From contig JAMCPX010000033.1 of the NCBI GenBank assembly GCA_023382265.1, positions 1 to 34,437 on the forward strand: 34,437 bases of DNA, read 5' to 3'. Every line of letters begins with the position of its first letter. Positions within the stretch are counted from its first letter, which is position 1. Origin of the DNA: Deltaproteobacteria bacterium (GTDB lineage Bacteria; JAMCPX01). The notes under the pieces were generated by a model. The model saw only the letters and a list, made by a program, of their open reading frames with translations. It was not told where the DNA came from and did not search any database. Of this stretch, positions 1 through 8,627 are shown piece by piece. The translations under genes and the position numbers were made by a program.

Positions 1-1
1 T

Positions 2-70
2 GAAATCTTTGGTATGAAAGTATATATCAAGAACAAGAAAGGAGAGCTTATTACCCAACCCCATGATTAG
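2..70 (+). CDS. C-terminal fragment of an unidentified protein (cut by window start)
   Basis: An open frame runs in from the window edge and gives 22 residues before a TAG stop. It reads EIFGMKVYIKNKKGELITQP followed by HD. It is too short to assign to a family. It lies on the same strand as the acyl-CoA cluster, 158 bases upstream of its first gene, so it may belong to the same locus. The call rests on the open frame and its position only. It could be a chance frame, although the lysine-rich hydrophilic ending is normal for a protein C-terminus. Confidence 0.4.
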   Translation, partial: EIFGMKVYIKNKKGELITQPHD

Positions 71-114
71 ATTTCTGGATGACAAGATGATACCTATTTC
101 GGTTAGATTTTTAC

Positions 115-131
115 ATGACTTGACAGGTCAT
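115..131. promoter_or_regulatory. Inverted repeat, possible operator upstream of the acyl-CoA cluster
   Basis: The sequence ATGAC-ttgacag-GTCAT is a perfect 5-bp inverted repeat with a 7-base spacer, about 100 bases before the SCP2-like gene. A TTGACA hexamer (120-125) lies inside it, but I see no matching -10 element at 16-18 bases, so I do not call a promoter. A dimeric repressor site, for example for a TetR-type acyl-CoA regulator, would look like this. Short palindromes also occur by chance. Confidence 0.25.
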
Positions 132-228
132 TAAATTACGATCGCCCGTCTACATTTATTTACAATAAAAAAAGAATGACTTTCATGGTAATAAATGGTA
201 TGGTCTTTAAAATAATAAAGGTGGGAAT

Positions 229-711
229 ATGCCCGTATTTAAAGATACGAACCATATGTATGATGTTCTTGGAGGTTTATGGAAGATCCTTTTCAATGAA
301 AATGAAACAGAACGGTATACGGAATTTCTGACCAAATCGGGTTTTCAATCGGAAGAGATAAAAAAACTCCAGGAAGTTCGTATAGATGCGACAAAAAAAT
401 TTAATGATTCAGGGATCACCATTAGGTTTACATTATCCGATCCGGAAGGAACGATATGGGTAATCCATGGCGAAGACAAGCCAAGAGTTATTCTTGGAAC
501 CTATGATGGAAAACCCGATGTGGAAATGATCCTATCCTCTGATAACGCACACAAATTCTGGCTAAAGCAATTGAGTGTACCTGTTGCAATTGCAACCAGG
601 AAGATCAAAACAAAAGGATCGGTAACAAAGGTCCTTGGAATGATTCCACTCGTCAATCCGATATTTGAACTTTACCCAAGGTATTGTAAAGAAAAAGGCA
701 TGCCTGTATAA
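229..711 (+). CDS. SCP2 sterol-carrier-domain protein
   Basis: This 160-residue protein resembles bacterial SCP2 sterol-binding domain proteins: small soluble alpha/beta proteins with a hydrophobic tunnel that bind fatty acyl-CoAs or sterol-like lipids. The supporting parts are the middle of the chain (about residues 64-105, a strand-rich stretch around VIHGEDKPRVILGTYDGKPD) and the typical C-terminal part around residues 120-140 with KIKTKGSVTKVLGMIPLV. There is no signal peptide or membrane segment, so it is cytoplasmic. The ATG is preceded by AAAGGTGGG at a good distance. It is first in a cluster followed 21 bases later by an acyl-CoA dehydrogenase, which suggests it presents or buffers the acyl-CoA substrate. 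The substrate itself cannot be read from the sequence. Confidence 0.75.
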   Translation: MPVFKDTNHMYDVLGGLWKILFNENETERYTEFLTKSGFQSEEIKKLQEVRIDATKKFNDSGITIRFTLSDPEGTIWVIHGEDKPRVILGTYDGKPDVEMILSSDNAHKFWLKQLSVPVAIATRKIKTKGSVTKVLGMIPLVNPIFELYPRYCKEKGMPV

Positions 712-732
712 TAAAATAGGAGAGGAGTCATC

Positions 733-1968
733 ATGCAATACAAGGAAATTAATATAAATCTGACCGATGATGAAATAGCAATAAAGAATAACGTACATAA
801 ATTTGCAATTGAGGTGCTCAGACCTGCGAGTATTGAGCTTGATAAATTATCACCGGAGAATGTCATAAAAAAAGATTCGATATTCTGGAGTACTTTAAAA
901 CAGGCTTATGCCATGGGATTGCATACTTTTTTGCTTCCTGAAAGTTATGGAGGTCTTGGATTATCTCCGCTCGCCGTTCATATTGTTGAAGAAGAGCTTG
1001 CTTATGGAAGTATTGATTTTGCAGTAGCACTCGGTGTTGCGACATTTCCTGCTTTTATTTCCATGTTAGCTCCAACAGATTATCTGATAGAAAACTTTAT
1101 ATATCCATATACAAAGGACAAAGAAGCAAAATTCATTGGATGCTGGGCGATTACCCAGCCCAATCGTGGTTCTGATACGCTGGCTGCAGGAACGGATCAG
1201 TTCAAGGATCCAAATATTAAAGGAGAGATTGCAGCAAAACTCGACGGTAATGAATGGCTGGTCAACGGTACTACATCTGCATGGGTTTCATGCGGTACAA
1301 TAGCAACACACGCCGCTGTCTTCTTGAATATAGATCCGTCCATGGGAATGGCCGGCGGGGGGATATGCATCATCCCTACGGACCTATCTGGCGTAAGCAA
1401 AGGTAAACCATTGAACAAGATGGGTCAAAGGGCGCTTAACCAGGGTGAGATTATTTTTGATAATGTCAGGGTGCCGAAGGATAATATGATCATAGATCAG
1501 GAAGCTTATGAAGCAATGACAGACATAACACTTGCAGCGGCTAACGGCTCAATGGGTGCGTTTCTTACAGGTGTTGCAAGGGCTGCTTATGAAGAGGCAT
1601 TAAACTATGCAAGGCAGAGGGTACAGGGCGGTAAGCTCCTGATAGAGCACGAGTTCATAAGACATAAGCTTTTACACATGTTTAAACTTGTTGAGGCTGC
1701 AAGGGCTTTTTCACGCAATGTGCTGGTATACAACCTTACCAATTCACCGCCTGATACAAAGTATTCCATAGCATCAAAGATATTCTGCACCGAAGCAGCC
1801 TTTAAGGTAGCCAATGAAGCATCCATGATCTTTGGCGGATACGGTGTTGCCAAAGAATACTATGTGGAAAAATTATTGAGGGACGCAAGGGCATCTCTTA
1901 TAGAGGATGGCTCAAATGATTCGCTTGCCATTTTTGCTGGTGAACTGATCGAAAAAAGCGAAGAATAG
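733..1968 (+). CDS. Acyl-CoA dehydrogenase family protein
   Basis: A full-length 411-residue acyl-CoA dehydrogenase, an FAD enzyme that oxidises an acyl-CoA between C2 and C3. It shows the helical N-terminal domain (1-130), the FAD-contacting middle strand region with GCWAITQPNRGSD (136-148), the middle beta domain ending near VRVPKDNMI (245-253), and the C-terminal helical domain with FGGYGVAKEYYVEKLLRDA (367-385). At the site where many family members carry the catalytic Glu in an EGT motif, this protein reads LIEDGSND (389-396), so Asp392 aligns with the usual Glu. Asp-containing relatives include alicyclic acyl-CoA dehydrogenases of anaerobic aromatic degraders; that link is an inference. 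The start is preceded by AGGAGAGGAG. The next gene begins four bases after the stop. Confidence 0.88.
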   Translation: MQYKEININLTDDEIAIKNNVHKFAIEVLRPASIELDKLSPENVIKKDSIFWSTLKQAYAMGLHTFLLPESYGGLGLSPLAVHIVEEELAYGSIDFAVALGVATFPAFISMLAPTDYLIENFIYPYTKDKEAKFIGCWAITQPNRGSDTLAAGTDQFKDPNIKGEIAAKLDGNEWLVNGTTSAWVSCGTIATHAAVFLNIDPSMGMAGGGICIIPTDLSGVSKGKPLNKMGQRALNQGEIIFDNVRVPKDNMIIDQEAYEAMTDITLAAANGSMGAFLTGVARAAYEEALNYARQRVQGGKLLIEHEFIRHKLLHMFKLVEAARAFSRNVLVYNLTNSPPDTKYSIASKIFCTEAAFKVANEASMIFGGYGVAKEYYVEKLLRDARASLIEDGSNDSLAIFAGELIEKSEE

Positions 1969-1972
1969 TATT

Positions 1973-3556
1973 ATGGATTTTTTATCAAACATCCTGCTTA
2001 CAAAGAGTAAAGAGAGCCCTGATAAAGAGATTTTTATCTTTGAATACGGGGAACTCGGCGAAGAAAGGATTACCTATAATACCCTTTATAAAAATACACT
2101 CAGAACCGCCAATGAATTAAAACGAGTCAATATTGGAACGGCTGATTCATTTGCAATTATAATGAAAAATTACCCAGAGTTCATATATCTGCTGGGTGCT
2201 GCCTCTTTAATAGGTGCAACAGCCGTTCCCATAGATCCTCGTTCAAAAGGTGAGAGATTAAAATATATGCTGGGCATCTCTGACAGCAAGGTTGTTTTTT
2301 TAACAGAGGATTTATTGGAAAATCTCATAAACATCAAACCAGAACTGCCGAATCTCAAGCATATCTACATCCTTAAGAAACCCGGGATTCAATCAAACAG
2401 ACATACAGGGTTTCCATATCTAAACGATGTTATTGAGAATGGCAATACTTCTGAGTTTGAACCCGTTATAACCGATAACCATCACCCGCTTGAAATTATC
2501 TTTACATCTGGTACCACGGGTGAACCTAAAGGGGTTGTTGTAAGGCAGGATCGGTTTGCAACTTATGCCCTACTTGCCCAAATGGTATGGGCATACACCG
2601 AGAACGATATTCTATACACAGGCCTTTCCTTTACCCATGGCAATGCGCAGGCAGTAACAATGCTTCCTGCAATTGCTTTAGGGGTAAAAGCAGTGATCAG
2701 TCCGCAGTTTACAAAGAGCAGGATATGGGATATTTGCAGAAAATACGGGATAACGACTTTTTCTCTTTTGGGCGGCATGATGTCGGGTATCTACAATGAA
2801 CCGCCTAAACAGGATGATAGTGACAATCCCGTAAAAATTGTTTTAAGTGCCGGCACACCAAGGGCTATATGGGAGGCTTTTGAGAAAAGATTTAATGTCT
2901 TGATCCATGAATGGTATGGCGCTGTTGAAGGCAGTTTTGCACATAAAGCTGTTGGAGAAGGTCCTATCGGTTCTTTAGGTAAACCGCTTCCCGACATAAT
3001 GGAGATGAAGATATTCGATGGTAATGACAGGGTGTGTCCGCCTTATGTTATAGGTGAGATTGTCTGGAGGATGACTGGCCAGGATGTAGAGGTTACATAT
3101 TTTAAAAACAAAAAAGCATCAGAAGACAAAACAAAGGGCGGATGGTTAAGAACAGGTGATATGGGACATACAGATGAAAACGGTTACTTCTTTTTTGATT
3201 ACAGGAAAGGCGGCGGTCTGAGAAGGATGGGTGAGTTTATACAGCCGGATTTTATAGAGAAGATTATAGGAGAACATCCGGATGTTTCCGAGGTATGTGT
3301 GTATGGTATACCCTCACCATTAGGTGCACCTGGTGAAAGCGATCTTGTTGCTGCAATTGTACCTTTTGAAGGTAGAACTTTAAACCCTTTCGACATATTT
3401 AAAATGTGCAGAAAGGAACTCACGCCCAACAGTATACCTTCATATATTCAAATAGTTAGTGAAATTCCCAAGACAATTTCTGAGAAGCCATTAGATATGG
3501 TTTTAAGTAAAAATTTTAATCCATCGGCAAACAATGTGTATAAAACATCTTATTAA
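1973..3556 (+). CDS. AMP-forming acyl-CoA synthetase (class I adenylate-forming ligase)
   Basis: A 527-residue enzyme that would activate a carboxylic acid to its CoA thioester with ATP through an acyl-adenylate. The P-loop-like signature IIFTSGTTGEPKG lies at 175-187, the adenine-binding region WYGAVEGS at 314-321, and the hinge motif GWLRTGDMG at 390-398. The C-terminal lysine region reads IPKTISEKPLD (498-508), so the catalytic Lys is probably Lys505, with Glu in place of the usual Gly before it. Length and motif order match the carnitine/crotonobetaine-CoA-ligase-like branch. The start is four bases after the dehydrogenase stop with only a weak GAAGA element, so translation is probably coupled. 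The acid activated cannot be told from sequence. Confidence 0.88.
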   Translation: MDFLSNILLTKSKESPDKEIFIFEYGELGEERITYNTLYKNTLRTANELKRVNIGTADSFAIIMKNYPEFIYLLGAASLIGATAVPIDPRSKGERLKYMLGISDSKVVFLTEDLLENLINIKPELPNLKHIYILKKPGIQSNRHTGFPYLNDVIENGNTSEFEPVITDNHHPLEIIFTSGTTGEPKGVVVRQDRFATYALLAQMVWAYTENDILYTGLSFTHGNAQAVTMLPAIALGVKAVISPQFTKSRIWDICRKYGITTFSLLGGMMSGIYNEPPKQDDSDNPVKIVLSAGTPRAIWEAFEKRFNVLIHEWYGAVEGSFAHKAVGEGPIGSLGKPLPDIMEMKIFDGNDRVCPPYVIGEIVWRMTGQDVEVTYFKNKKASEDKTKGGWLRTGDMGHTDENGYFFFDYRKGGGLRRMGEFIQPDFIEKIIGEHPDVSEVCVYGIPSPLGAPGESDLVAAIVPFEGRTLNPFDIFKMCRKELTPNSIPSYIQIVSEIPKTISEKPLDMVLSKNFNPSANNVYKTSY

Positions 3557-3576
3557 TAAGTCTGAAAGACAGGCAT

Positions 3577-4611
3577 ATGTTTCTTGAAAAATACAGAAAT
3601 GCTTATGCACCAAAAACCGTATGGCCCAAATGGATAAATGATAATGATAAATGTCTGGGAGATAAATGTAAGTTTTGTTTTGAAACCTGTCCGACAGGCA
3701 CTATTAAATGGGATCTGGCAACAGACAGACCATATATAAGAGGTATAGGCGGTTTTGAAAAGGCATGCCTGAATTGTTACAATTGCATAGCTGTTTGCCC
3801 TACGCAGTCAATAACAATGTCCGGAGAATACAGAGTTTTAAAAGGCAGGTACAAGACCGTAAAAGACACGACATTGAAACCGCCTACCCCTTTAAAAGAT
3901 AAGCCGTTTCCTTTTAAAGAGATTGAAAAAGAGCTGACAGAGGTTGAGAAGGTTGTATATAAAAGGCGTTCTAACAGGATCTTCAAAGATAAGCCGGTAA
4001 GCGAAGAGCTATTACATAGGATACTGGAAGCAGGCAGGTATGCACCAACAGCAGGGAATAATCTGCCTTTTACATTTATTGTTGTAACAAACAGAAACCT
4101 GATAAGAGAGCTTGAAGTTAAGTCCATGAAGATATTGCGGTTATTCAAAAAAATGTATTTGAATCCGAACTTTATAAAACGCATTATAGTAACCATATCC
4201 AGCTATTTTATGTTAAATGAATGGGATCAAAGGCCTTTTTTTCCACTGGAAAAGTCAGAAGAGCGTGATGATAATCTCTTTTATGGGGCACCTGCAGTTA
4301 TATTGGTACTCATAGATCACAGGGGTATAAGTAATCCCTGGCTTGACGCAGGGATTTGTGCCCAGAACATGATTCTGGTTGCCCACTCACTTGGGCTCGG
4401 CACCTGTTATAACGGTTATGCTGCAACAGCATTGAAATATTTACCGGGTATGAGAAAGCGATTTGGAATAGAGTATCCATGGAAGGTTGCAACAACTATT
4501 GCTGTTGGTTATGCAAGGGTAAAAACAGATAAGGCAATAGCGAGAGAGACAGTGCCTGTCAAATGGTTTAATGATAATTCTGTAACAAAAGGCGAAAAGG
4601 AAAATTTATGA
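3577..4611 (+). CDS. Two-[4Fe-4S] ferredoxin / nitroreductase fusion protein
   Basis: A 344-residue fusion. The N-terminal part has two ferredoxin-type cysteine sets: an unusual Cx4CxxCx3C (C26, C31, C34, C38) followed by P-T-G, and a standard CxxCxxCxxxC (C64, C67, C70, C74) followed by P. From about residue 125 it is a nitroreductase-family FMN domain, with YKRRSNRIFKDKPV (128-141) and EAGRYAPTAGNN (151-162) forming the usual FMN phosphate and ring contacts, and a later LGLGTCYNGY segment. Such fusions can move electrons between ferredoxin-level donors and a flavin-bound substrate. Its place between an acyl-CoA ligase and a thiolase suggests reduction of a CoA-thioester intermediate or re-oxidation of the dehydrogenase; that is inference. 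CAGG precedes the ATG at short spacing. Confidence 0.85.
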   Translation: MFLEKYRNAYAPKTVWPKWINDNDKCLGDKCKFCFETCPTGTIKWDLATDRPYIRGIGGFEKACLNCYNCIAVCPTQSITMSGEYRVLKGRYKTVKDTTLKPPTPLKDKPFPFKEIEKELTEVEKVVYKRRSNRIFKDKPVSEELLHRILEAGRYAPTAGNNLPFTFIVVTNRNLIRELEVKSMKILRLFKKMYLNPNFIKRIIVTISSYFMLNEWDQRPFFPLEKSEERDDNLFYGAPAVILVLIDHRGISNPWLDAGICAQNMILVAHSLGLGTCYNGYAATALKYLPGMRKRFGIEYPWKVATTIAVGYARVKTDKAIARETVPVKWFNDNSVTKGEKENL

Positions 4612-5846
4612 GTAATGTTTATGTTATCGGCATTGGCATGATAAGATTTGGTAAATACGCAGACAAGACTGTTAAGGGTATGGCACGTGAAGCATTAGAA
4701 CTTGCGTTAAAAGATGCAAACATTGAAAAGAAGGCATTAAACGCGGTTTTTGTGGCAAATTCTTACTGGGGCATATTTTCAAATCAGCATTCTATAAAAG
4801 GCCAGGTTATGTTAAGAGAAGCTGGTATTCAGGGTATTCCTATAACCAATGTAGAAAATGCATGTGCAGGTGCTTCAACAGCACTACACCTTGGATACAT
4901 GGGTATAAGGGCAGGTATGTACGATGTGGTCCTCGCTCTCGGCTCAGAGAAGATATCAAGCCCGGATAAAATGCTTTCTCTGCAGGCTTATGCTTCATCA
5001 ATGGATGTGGAAAGTATAGAGATGAATCTGCAAATGTACATGGAACTCAGTAAACAATTAGAAGGGGTAATACCTAAGGATCAATTACAGCCGGATGGGG
5101 ATAAAAGTATTTTTATGGATGCGTATGCAATGGGTGCGAGATGGCACATGATGAAGTTCGGCTCTACACAAAAACAGCTTGCAATCATAGCGGCAAAAAA
5201 CCACTGGCATGCATCCATGAATCCTCTTGCTCAGTATCAGAAGTCCATGACAGTTGACGAGATACTTAACGATAGGCTTGTATCTTACCCGCTTACCAGG
5301 GCAATGTGTGCACCGGTGGGAGATGGCGCTGCAGCAGCAATACTGTGTTCAGAGGCTTTTCTTGAAAAGTTGAGTAATCCAAGACCTGTTATTATAAGAG
5401 CATCTGTTTTAGGTTCCGGCACAGACAGGAACATGGATGCATCTGATATAGGTATGAGATTATCAAAACAGGTTTATGAACTCGCAGGACTCGGGCCCGA
5501 GGACATAGATACCGCGGAATTACATGATGCGACAGCGTATGGTGAATTACATCAGGCTGAAGCAATGGGATTCTGTCCATCCGGAGAGGGCGGAATATTG
5601 GCTGAAGCAGGAGCAACAAAGCTCGGCGGCAGGCTGCCGATAAATACCTCAGGCGGATTGGAATCAAGAGGTCACCCTGTAGGTGCATCAGGCCTTGCTC
5701 AGATATACGAGGAGATTGTACAGCTCAGAGGAGAAGCCGGTAAGAGACAGGTTGAAGGAGCAAGGATTGCTTTAACAGAGAATGGTGGCGGTTTTATTGG
5801 TGTGGAAGAGGCAGCCATGTGTATCAATATATTTGAAAAAGTCTGA
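4608..5846 (+). CDS. Thiolase-like protein, SCP-x / lipid-transfer type
   Basis: A 412-residue thiolase-fold protein of the SCP-x-like branch, usually annotated as acetyl-CoA acetyltransferase or lipid-transfer protein. Nucleophile candidate Cys86 sits in NVENACAGASTALHLG (81-96). LHDATAYGE (305-313) holds His306, INTSGGLESRGHPVGASG (345-362) holds His356, and TENGGG (390-395) lacks the C-terminal catalytic cysteine of classical degradative thiolases, as is usual for this branch. It could cleave a 3-ketoacyl-CoA or run a retro-aldol/Claisen step on a side-chain CoA ester. Its ATG overlaps the preceding TGA (ATGA) and AAGGAAAA precedes it, so it is in the same operon. The absence of a DUF35 partner after it is notable; one could lie upstream of the window. 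Confidence 0.85.
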   Translation: MSNVYVIGIGMIRFGKYADKTVKGMAREALELALKDANIEKKALNAVFVANSYWGIFSNQHSIKGQVMLREAGIQGIPITNVENACAGASTALHLGYMGIRAGMYDVVLALGSEKISSPDKMLSLQAYASSMDVESIEMNLQMYMELSKQLEGVIPKDQLQPDGDKSIFMDAYAMGARWHMMKFGSTQKQLAIIAAKNHWHASMNPLAQYQKSMTVDEILNDRLVSYPLTRAMCAPVGDGAAAAILCSEAFLEKLSNPRPVIIRASVLGSGTDRNMDASDIGMRLSKQVYELAGLGPEDIDTAELHDATAYGELHQAEAMGFCPSGEGGILAEAGATKLGGRLPINTSGGLESRGHPVGASGLAQIYEEIVQLRGEAGKRQVEGARIALTENGGGFIGVEEAAMCINIFEKV

Positions 5847-6024
5847 ATAAAATACCCTTTAAATAAACCCATGTCTTGATGCAATTCCTTGAATGAGGGT
5901 GGCTGCAGCTTTGTTGCACCCTTGTTGTTACGACTCGAAAAAATAACTTATGAATAATCTATATCGCAAACGGGTAAGCCATTGTTTGTCAAAACCCTTA
6001 CTATAATGTCGTAGTCTTAATAAA

Positions 6025-6052
6025 AAAAAGGCAGGCGCAAGCCTGCCTTTTT
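6025..6052. terminator. Bidirectional intrinsic terminator
   Basis: A perfect 7-bp GC-rich stem (GGCAGGC / GCCTGCC) closes on a GCAA tetraloop and is flanked by at least five A on the left and five T on the right, so it reads as a terminator on both strands. It lies between two convergent units: the acyl-CoA operon ending at 5846 and the cytochrome gene ending at 6075. The rest of the 5847-6074 gap holds nothing else I can support. Confidence 0.9.
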
Positions 6053-6074
6053 GAATTCACATTGTTATACCTTG

Positions 6075-8627
6075 TTACGGTAACTGGTTCAGCGTGTTGT
6101 TCAGAATTGTAAGAACGTAAGTCGGGTTGTGTATTCCAAGACTGCCCTCACTGTCAACAAGTGCATAGTTCCAGCCTGCTTCCAAAACCGTCGTGGTTAG
6201 AGGATTTGCTGCACTATTGATCCAGAATACAGGACCCGGGGCAGAACCTGTTGTTGCTGTTATAGAACCAATCGCAAGTGTGAATGTTGCGTTAGAGGAA
6301 TCCCACAACTGGTAGCCCTGCTGTCCGTGCACTTCCGAGAATGCTGCTGCCGTTACAGGAGTTGCGATTGTCTTTGTGTTTGAAGCCCATATTGTATAAC
6401 CTGATGAAGCTGAAAAGTTGATTGCAGCAATTACAGTATTAGAAAGGTTCGTTTCAAGCTGATTCAGTAAACCCTGAACCTCTGTTTGTAAGCCGTAGCC
6501 TGTAACACCCGAACCATGACAGTTTGCGCAAAGCTGTCCCTGATCAGCGTTCGATATAGCAAACTCATGCGAATACGCAGCATTGTTCGGATTATCCGGA
6601 TTAAGCTGCATGTGGCATGTTGCACAGGTATCTCCAATGTTTGCATGCTTGGACACGAAGATTGTGGTTGTTCCTGTAATGCCTGTGAAGTACGAGTTTT
6701 GTCCCATAAGTATATCAGCCTGTGATGGTGTGTGCGGTGCTGAATAATTCGAAATACCGGTTGAATCATTGTGCAAACCATTACGTGTGTTATGACACTG
6801 CATACATACTGCACCTGCCCCGACTGAGTTTACCGTAAACCCTGCTGCAAGTATTGTAGTGTCATATATCCTTAATTGATGTGGTAGTGAGTCATCATGC
6901 GGATCATGACATGCCTGACATGTCTGAGGCTGTACCTGCGAAACCGTAAGACCAATACCTGCAAGTGCGGTTATAGTCATACCTCCAAATCCCAATACGT
7001 TTGTCGCGCCTGTATAACCATACCCTGCAATCTGATCAAGATACGCAGCAAAACCCTGCGCTGAATGACATCTTCCGCAATGAGCTGCGTTGGGACTATT
7101 CTGAATAGTGCCTTCGTTCATAGCAAGATCATACTGTGCATGCGGTGACTGCTCCCACTGGGTACCCATAACGTGGTGTGTTGGCGCGTCGTGACACTGG
7201 TTGCAGACTCCTGCTGTCCATCCAACCCTTTCCTGCAGATCAAAAGAAAGTGAACTACTGTGATGCGCTAAAGAATTACTCGGTCCGTGGCAGTTTTCAC
7301 ACTGTATATTGGCAAGTGCTGAAACTGTAGGAGCTGTTGCAACCATGTTGTTCCAGTTTGATGGCTGAAGAATATGCGGGAATGTCCATCCATACAGTGC
7401 TGCAACATCATCGAACCCGTTGTTATTAGCTGTTGTAGCTTGATCAAATCCGACCGTGTGACATGGCTCGCATGACGATCCGTAATGGCTGCCAAGTACG
7501 CCGTTAATGCCGTTGGTAAACATGCTCGCATGGGGTGTTTGCGACCACGGAGCAAAATTGCCTGTTAAAGTACCATTATGACATCCTACACAATTAGTAT
7601 AACCGCCCGATACAGGGGCTCCAACACCTACCCATGTACCTGCTACAATTATGAAGCTATTGTTATAGGTTGTTTCTGTTATGCCATATTTACCTGCCAC
7701 ATCAGGTGTAAATGTTACAATTGTATATGGGCCTCCCGCTACAGTTGAAGTTACTGCAGATGAACCTGCGGGCCTTACAAAAGAGAAGCTCGGTGTTGCC
7801 TCGGTAAAACTCAGATATACCGGAACGCCAACTGCCACATTTGCTATACCCGTCTGTTTATCACTTGCCCTTACTGTAACACTGGAGCTGCTCACTATAC
7901 CCTTTGAGTTTGTCGCGGAAAGTGTAACCGTGTAACTGCCCATCTCATTATAGCTGATAGGGACGATGGCATCTCTGTTAACCAATAATCCGCCTACTGG
8001 ATCCACCAAAGAAGGATTCATAGATGCCAGAGCTGCAAAGGTATCCGTTGTAAACGATGCGGACAAACAGCTCGTTGAGCCTGAAAGCACCGGAGCTGTT
8101 GATAAAGGTGATGATATAGTCCATTGGCAAGTGAACGGTAAATTATTAGGATCTGTCACATTTGCATTTAATGTAACATTAGATGCATAGCCGACATTCA
8201 ACTTGTTTAAAAGGCCGGAGATCAACGGAGCCTGATAAGGCCCGTGGACTATAATGAGTTGGGTCGTCGATGTTACCCCTGCAACAACAGGTATTATGGA
8301 TGATGTAAACTGATTATACCCTGAAGCACTTATAACAGCCTGATATGACCCTATTGGAATGTTTGAAAATACAAACCCTCCATTCGTATCGGTTGATACA
8401 TTTGCTGCGACTGCAGGGTTTATCGCTACAGTAGCACCTGTTATAGGTTTTTGTGTTGCACTATCAAGCACAGTTCCAGATATACTACCCGTGCTTAACG
8501 CCGGTGTCCCTGGAGTTCCTGCCGCACCTGCCGGTCCGGTACTCCCATTACTACCACTACATCCTGCCGATAATACACCTGCAAGTGCCAAAAAACTTGC
8601 AAGTTGCACTACTCTTTTTAAATTCAT
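6075..8627 (-). CDS. Nine-heme c-type cytochrome lipoprotein with collagen-like and Ig-like N-terminal region
   Basis: An 850-residue exported protein. The signal peptide ends in a lipobox LSAGC (19-23), so Cys23 is probably lipidated. A short collagen-like stretch (GPAGAAGTPGTP, 31-42) precedes a carboxypeptidase-regulatory-like beta domain (about 45-125) and one or two Ig/PKD-like domains (about 130-330). Nine CxxCH heme-binding motifs start at residues 346, 386, 443, 475, 517, 570, 608, 668 and 700. The C-terminus contains EAGWNYALVDSEGSLGIHNP (816-835), a segment type shared by several multiheme enzymes. It is probably a surface or periplasmic electron carrier; a redox-enzyme role is not excluded. 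AAGGAGG lies just before the ATG. It appears monocistronic, with a sigma-54 promoter upstream and a terminator downstream. Confidence 0.9.
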   Translation of the reverse strand: MNLKRVVQLASFLALAGVLSAGCSGSNGSTGPAGAAGTPGTPALSTGSISGTVLDSATQKPITGATVAINPAVAANVSTDTNGGFVFSNIPIGSYQAVISASGYNQFTSSIIPVVAGVTSTTQLIIVHGPYQAPLISGLLNKLNVGYASNVTLNANVTDPNNLPFTCQWTISSPLSTAPVLSGSTSCLSASFTTDTFAALASMNPSLVDPVGGLLVNRDAIVPISYNEMGSYTVTLSATNSKGIVSSSSVTVRASDKQTGIANVAVGVPVYLSFTEATPSFSFVRPAGSSAVTSTVAGGPYTIVTFTPDVAGKYGITETTYNNSFIIVAGTWVGVGAPVSGGYTNCVGCHNGTLTGNFAPWSQTPHASMFTNGINGVLGSHYGSSCEPCHTVGFDQATTANNNGFDDVAALYGWTFPHILQPSNWNNMVATAPTVSALANIQCENCHGPSNSLAHHSSSLSFDLQERVGWTAGVCNQCHDAPTHHVMGTQWEQSPHAQYDLAMNEGTIQNSPNAAHCGRCHSAQGFAAYLDQIAGYGYTGATNVLGFGGMTITALAGIGLTVSQVQPQTCQACHDPHDDSLPHQLRIYDTTILAAGFTVNSVGAGAVCMQCHNTRNGLHNDSTGISNYSAPHTPSQADILMGQNSYFTGITGTTTIFVSKHANIGDTCATCHMQLNPDNPNNAAYSHEFAISNADQGQLCANCHGSGVTGYGLQTEVQGLLNQLETNLSNTVIAAINFSASSGYTIWASNTKTIATPVTAAAFSEVHGQQGYQLWDSSNATFTLAIGSITATTGSAPGPVFWINSAANPLTTTVLEAGWNYALVDSEGSLGIHNPTYVLTILNNTLNQLP

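Noticed and set aside
3777-4196. Long open frame on the minus strand inside the ferredoxin/nitroreductase gene
   Set aside because: No recognisable domain and no ribosome site; it is opposite a gene with clear motifs.
5896-5922. AGGGTG...CACCCT stem after the thiolase-like gene, as a separate terminator
   Set aside because: The loop is 15 bases with no following T run; the stronger hairpin at 6025-6052 is enough.
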